Source: Amycolatopsis cihanbeyliensis (GTDB lineage Bacteria; Actinomycetota; Actinomycetes; Mycobacteriales; Pseudonocardiaceae). From it: DNA of 64,000 nt. Position 1 is the stretch's first letter. Every line of letters starts with the position of its first letter. Shown piece after piece: positions 62,232 through 64,000 of this stretch. The position numbers and the translations under genes were made by a program. The notes under the pieces were generated by a model. The model saw nothing but the letters and a program-made list of their open reading frames with translations, searched no databases and had not been told where the DNA came from. The stretch spans positions 3,378,501 through 3,442,500 of the forward strand of contig NZ_VFML01000001.1 in NCBI RefSeq assembly GCF_006715045.1, in the 5' to 3' direction.

Positions 62232-63800
62232 TCAGTTGCCTTCCTGCGAGGTCGTCGACGGCGCGACCGCCTCGAGCGTCGCCTCGACCGACGGGGAGAT
62301 CGTGTCCAGTACCGGCTTCGGGTACAGACCGAGGCCGATGATCAGCACCACCATCGGCGCCAGCACCCCGATCTCCCGCACGGACAGATCCTTGATCGTC
62401 TTCCTGGCAGCGGCCTCCGGAGCCGCGGCGGTTCCGGGTCCGCCGCCAACGCCGATGAGCGCGTCCCCGCGGACGGGGCCGGTCATCAGCCGCTGGTAGA
62501 GCCACAGCACGTAGGCCGCGGCGAGCACCATGCCGATGGTGGCCAGGATCGCGTAGGGCGTGCGGGTCTCGAAGGAGCCCAGCAGCACAAGGAACTCGCT
62601 GATGAACGAGTTCGTGCCGGGCAGGGACAGGGTGGACAGCCCTGCGACGAGCAGCATCCCGCCGAGGATCGGGGTCACCTTGGCCATGCCGCCGTAGTCG
62701 GAGATCCGGGTGGACCCGCCGCGCAGGGCGATCATCCCGATCACCACGATCAGCATGCCGGTGGCGAGGCTGTGGTTGAGCATGTAGGACACCGCGCCGA
62801 CCTGCGCCTGCTGGGTGAAGGCGAAGATGCCCAGCGCGATGAAGCCGAAGTGCGAGATGGACACGTACGCGATCAGCCGTTTCATGTCCTGCTGCCCAGC
62901 GGCGAGGATCGCGCCGTAGAGAATCCCGATCACGGCCAGCACCAGCACCAGCGGGGCCAGTTCCCGGCTGGCGTCGGGGAACATCGGCAGGTTGTAGCGC
63001 AGCAGGCCGAAGGTGCCGACCTTGTCCAGCACGCCGACCAGCAGCACGGCCACGCCGATCGGCGCCTGCCCCGCGGCGTCCGGCAGCCAGGTGTGGAACG
63101 GCACCAGCGGGGCCTTGATCGCGAACGCGATGAAGAAGCCGAGGAACAACCAGATCTGGGTGGAAAGCGGCGCGTCCCGCACCACCTCGACCAGGGTGGC
63201 CCAGTCGAAGCTGCCCGCACCGATCCGGTCGTCGGCCAGCGAGTACGCCCCGATCGCCGAGGCCAGCATCAGCAGGCCGCCGAGGAAGGAGTACAGGAAG
63301 AACTTGACCGCCGCGTACTGCCGCCTCGGCCCACCGTAGTAGCCGATCAGGAAGTACATCGGGATCAGCATGATCTCGAACAGGACGTAGAACAGGAAGA
63401 CGTCGGTGGCGGCGAATACCGCGATGGTCAGCGCTTCCTGCACCAGGATCAGCGAGAGGAAACCCCCGACGCCGCGACCCTCCGGCAGCTTGTCGGTGGA
63501 GCTGAGCGCGCCGATCACGATCGGCACCAGCAGCGCGATGACCGCGATCATCACCAGCGCGATGCCGTCCATCCCGAACGAGACGTGCACCCCGAAGGCC
63601 GGGATCCAGTCGAAGGAGGAAGCCTGCTGGATCCGCTCGCCGCTCGGGTCGTAACCGATCCACAGTGGAACGATCAGCAGCAGTTCTACGATCGAGACGC
63701 CGAGCGCCACGAGCGTGGCCAGCCGATCGTTGCCGCGCAGCGCGCCGAGCGCGATCGCGCCGAGCAGCGGCAGCAGGATGAGTACGAGCAAGAGAGTCAT
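62232..63800 (-). CDS. nuoM: NADH-quinone oxidoreductase subunit M
   Basis: NuoM, 522 aa, a proton-pumping membrane subunit of complex I. ATG 63800 overlaps the nuoL stop (ATGA); longer upstream frames lie within nuoL. Marks are [57 protein letters not shown] with the conserved Lys, and [14 protein letters not shown]. The membrane topology and length are normal. Confidence 0.95.
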   Translation of the reverse strand: MTLLLVLILLPLLGAIALGALRGNDRLATLVALGVSIVELLLIVPLWIGYDPSGERIQQASSFDWIPAFGVHVSFGMDGIALVMIAVIALLVPIVIGALSSTDKLPEGRGVGGFLSLILVQEALTIAVFAATDVFLFYVLFEIMLIPMYFLIGYYGGPRRQYAAVKFFLYSFLGGLLMLASAIGAYSLADDRIGAGSFDWATLVEVVRDAPLSTQIWLFLGFFIAFAIKAPLVPFHTWLPDAAGQAPIGVAVLLVGVLDKVGTFGLLRYNLPMFPDASRELAPLVLVLAVIGILYGAILAAGQQDMKRLIAYVSISHFGFIALGIFAFTQQAQVGAVSYMLNHSLATGMLIVVIGMIALRGGSTRISDYGGMAKVTPILGGMLLVAGLSTLSLPGTNSFISEFLVLLGSFETRTPYAILATIGMVLAAAYVLWLYQRLMTGPVRGDALIGVGGGPGTAAAPEAAARKTIKDLSVREIGVLAPMVVLIIGLGLYPKPVLDTISPSVEATLEAVAPSTTSQEGN

Positions 63801-64000
63801 ACGAACCTCACCAGCAGCAGGGCGGCGACGAGCAGGAAGGAGCCGCCCAGCATGGACAGCGCGTAGGAGCGGACGAACCCGGTCTGCATCCGGCGCAGCC
63901 TGCCGGAACCGCCGCCGAGCAACGCGGCCAGCCCGTTCACCGCGCCGTCCACCCCGCGGTTGTCCAGGTAGACCGAGGCGCGGGAGAGCCACAGGCCGGG
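63797..64000 (-). CDS. nuoL: NADH-quinone oxidoreductase subunit L, C-terminal end (partial)
   Basis: Only the last 67 residues of the gene are in the window. The sequence [18 protein letters not shown], then a Gly-rich turn and [20 protein letters not shown] ending in a hydrophobic [12 protein letters not shown], is typical of the NuoL C-terminus. The stop overlaps the nuoM start by 4 nt. The gene continues beyond the right edge, with nuoK and the rest of the operon expected there. Confidence 0.9.
   Translation of the reverse strand, partial: PGLWLSRASVYLDNRGVDGAVNGLAALLGGGSGRLRRMQTGFVRSYALSMLGGSFLLVAALLLVRFV

Noticed and set aside
61032..63866. A 944-aa open frame on the plus strand opposite nuoN/nuoM
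   Set aside because: It is made of Arg/Gly/His/Gln-rich sequence without domains, mirrors the GC-skewed third positions of nuo genes, and has no ribosome site. The nuo genes are certain.

Overview
The window is high-GC actinobacterial DNA. The best fit is a member of the Pseudonocardiaceae (Amycolatopsis, Prauserella or Saccharomonospora type). Reasons: GC-rich coding with GTG starts and ATGA/GTGA overlaps, the order rpmG-hadA-hadB ... tRNA-Trp-secE-nusG-rplK-rplA known from Mycobacterium and relatives, EspG and PPE-like proteins, an F420-type LLM oxidoreductase, DUF397/whiJ-like regulators, KorAB, and an actinomycete integrative and conjugative element (AICE). The genus cannot be fixed from sequence alone.

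Left chromosomal part (1-18.2 kb): the rplA, rplK, nusG, secE, tRNA-Trp block runs on the minus strand. Opposite it lie an AspC-like aminotransferase and an SGNH lipoprotein. Then come hadB, hadA, rpmG and tRNA-Met and tRNA-Thr, a large membrane GGDEF-EAL protein with a degenerate GGDEF site, lon with a HAIR-like operator, a Tat-exported PhoX-type protein, a DedA membrane protein, a NarL-type two-component pair, a metallo-beta-lactamase-fold hydrolase and a DUF4328 membrane protein.

Mobile part (18.3-34.6 kb): a complete-looking AICE is inserted in the 3' half of a tRNA-Tyr(GTA) gene and is bounded by a perfect 106-bp direct repeat (20175-20280 and 34509-34614). It carries a GntR/UTRA regulator coupled to a glycosyltransferase, a palindrome-rich operator region, and a tightly overlapping operon: small proteins, a PycTM/DUF5706-like membrane protein, an RRQRL-type zinc protein, a DUF2637 protein and a TraSA/FtsK DNA translocase. 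After that come a repeat cluster that may be the transfer locus, a replication module (prim-pol, DUF4417, DUF3631 ATPase), possible origin iterons, excisionase and tyrosine integrase. Just left of it, 18364-20174 looks like the remains of an older related element: a relic att site with the same 20-nt internal spacing, a frameshifted XRE regulator and a KsgA/Erm-like methyltransferase.

Right chromosomal part (34.6-64 kb): yajQ, a secreted sialidase-like protein, rmlA, htpX, a secreted YVTN beta-propeller, an LLM oxidoreductase with a BtrH-like protein, a Bcr/CflA-type efflux pump behind a SoxR/MerR-like promoter, a four-gene Mn/Zn ABC importer, a DDAH-like hydrolase divergent from an Lrp regulator, an enoyl-CoA hydratase and korA-korB. 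It continues with a sunset-domain membrane protein, a long-chain polyprenyl diphosphate synthase, lipoproteins, an orphan ESX-associated operon (WXG-like, DUF3558, PPE-like, EspG), a whiJ-like regulator set, and the end of the nuo operon (nuoN, nuoM and the 3' end of nuoL). KorAB, the polyprenyl synthase (menaquinone side chain) and Nuo together reflect central respiratory metabolism.
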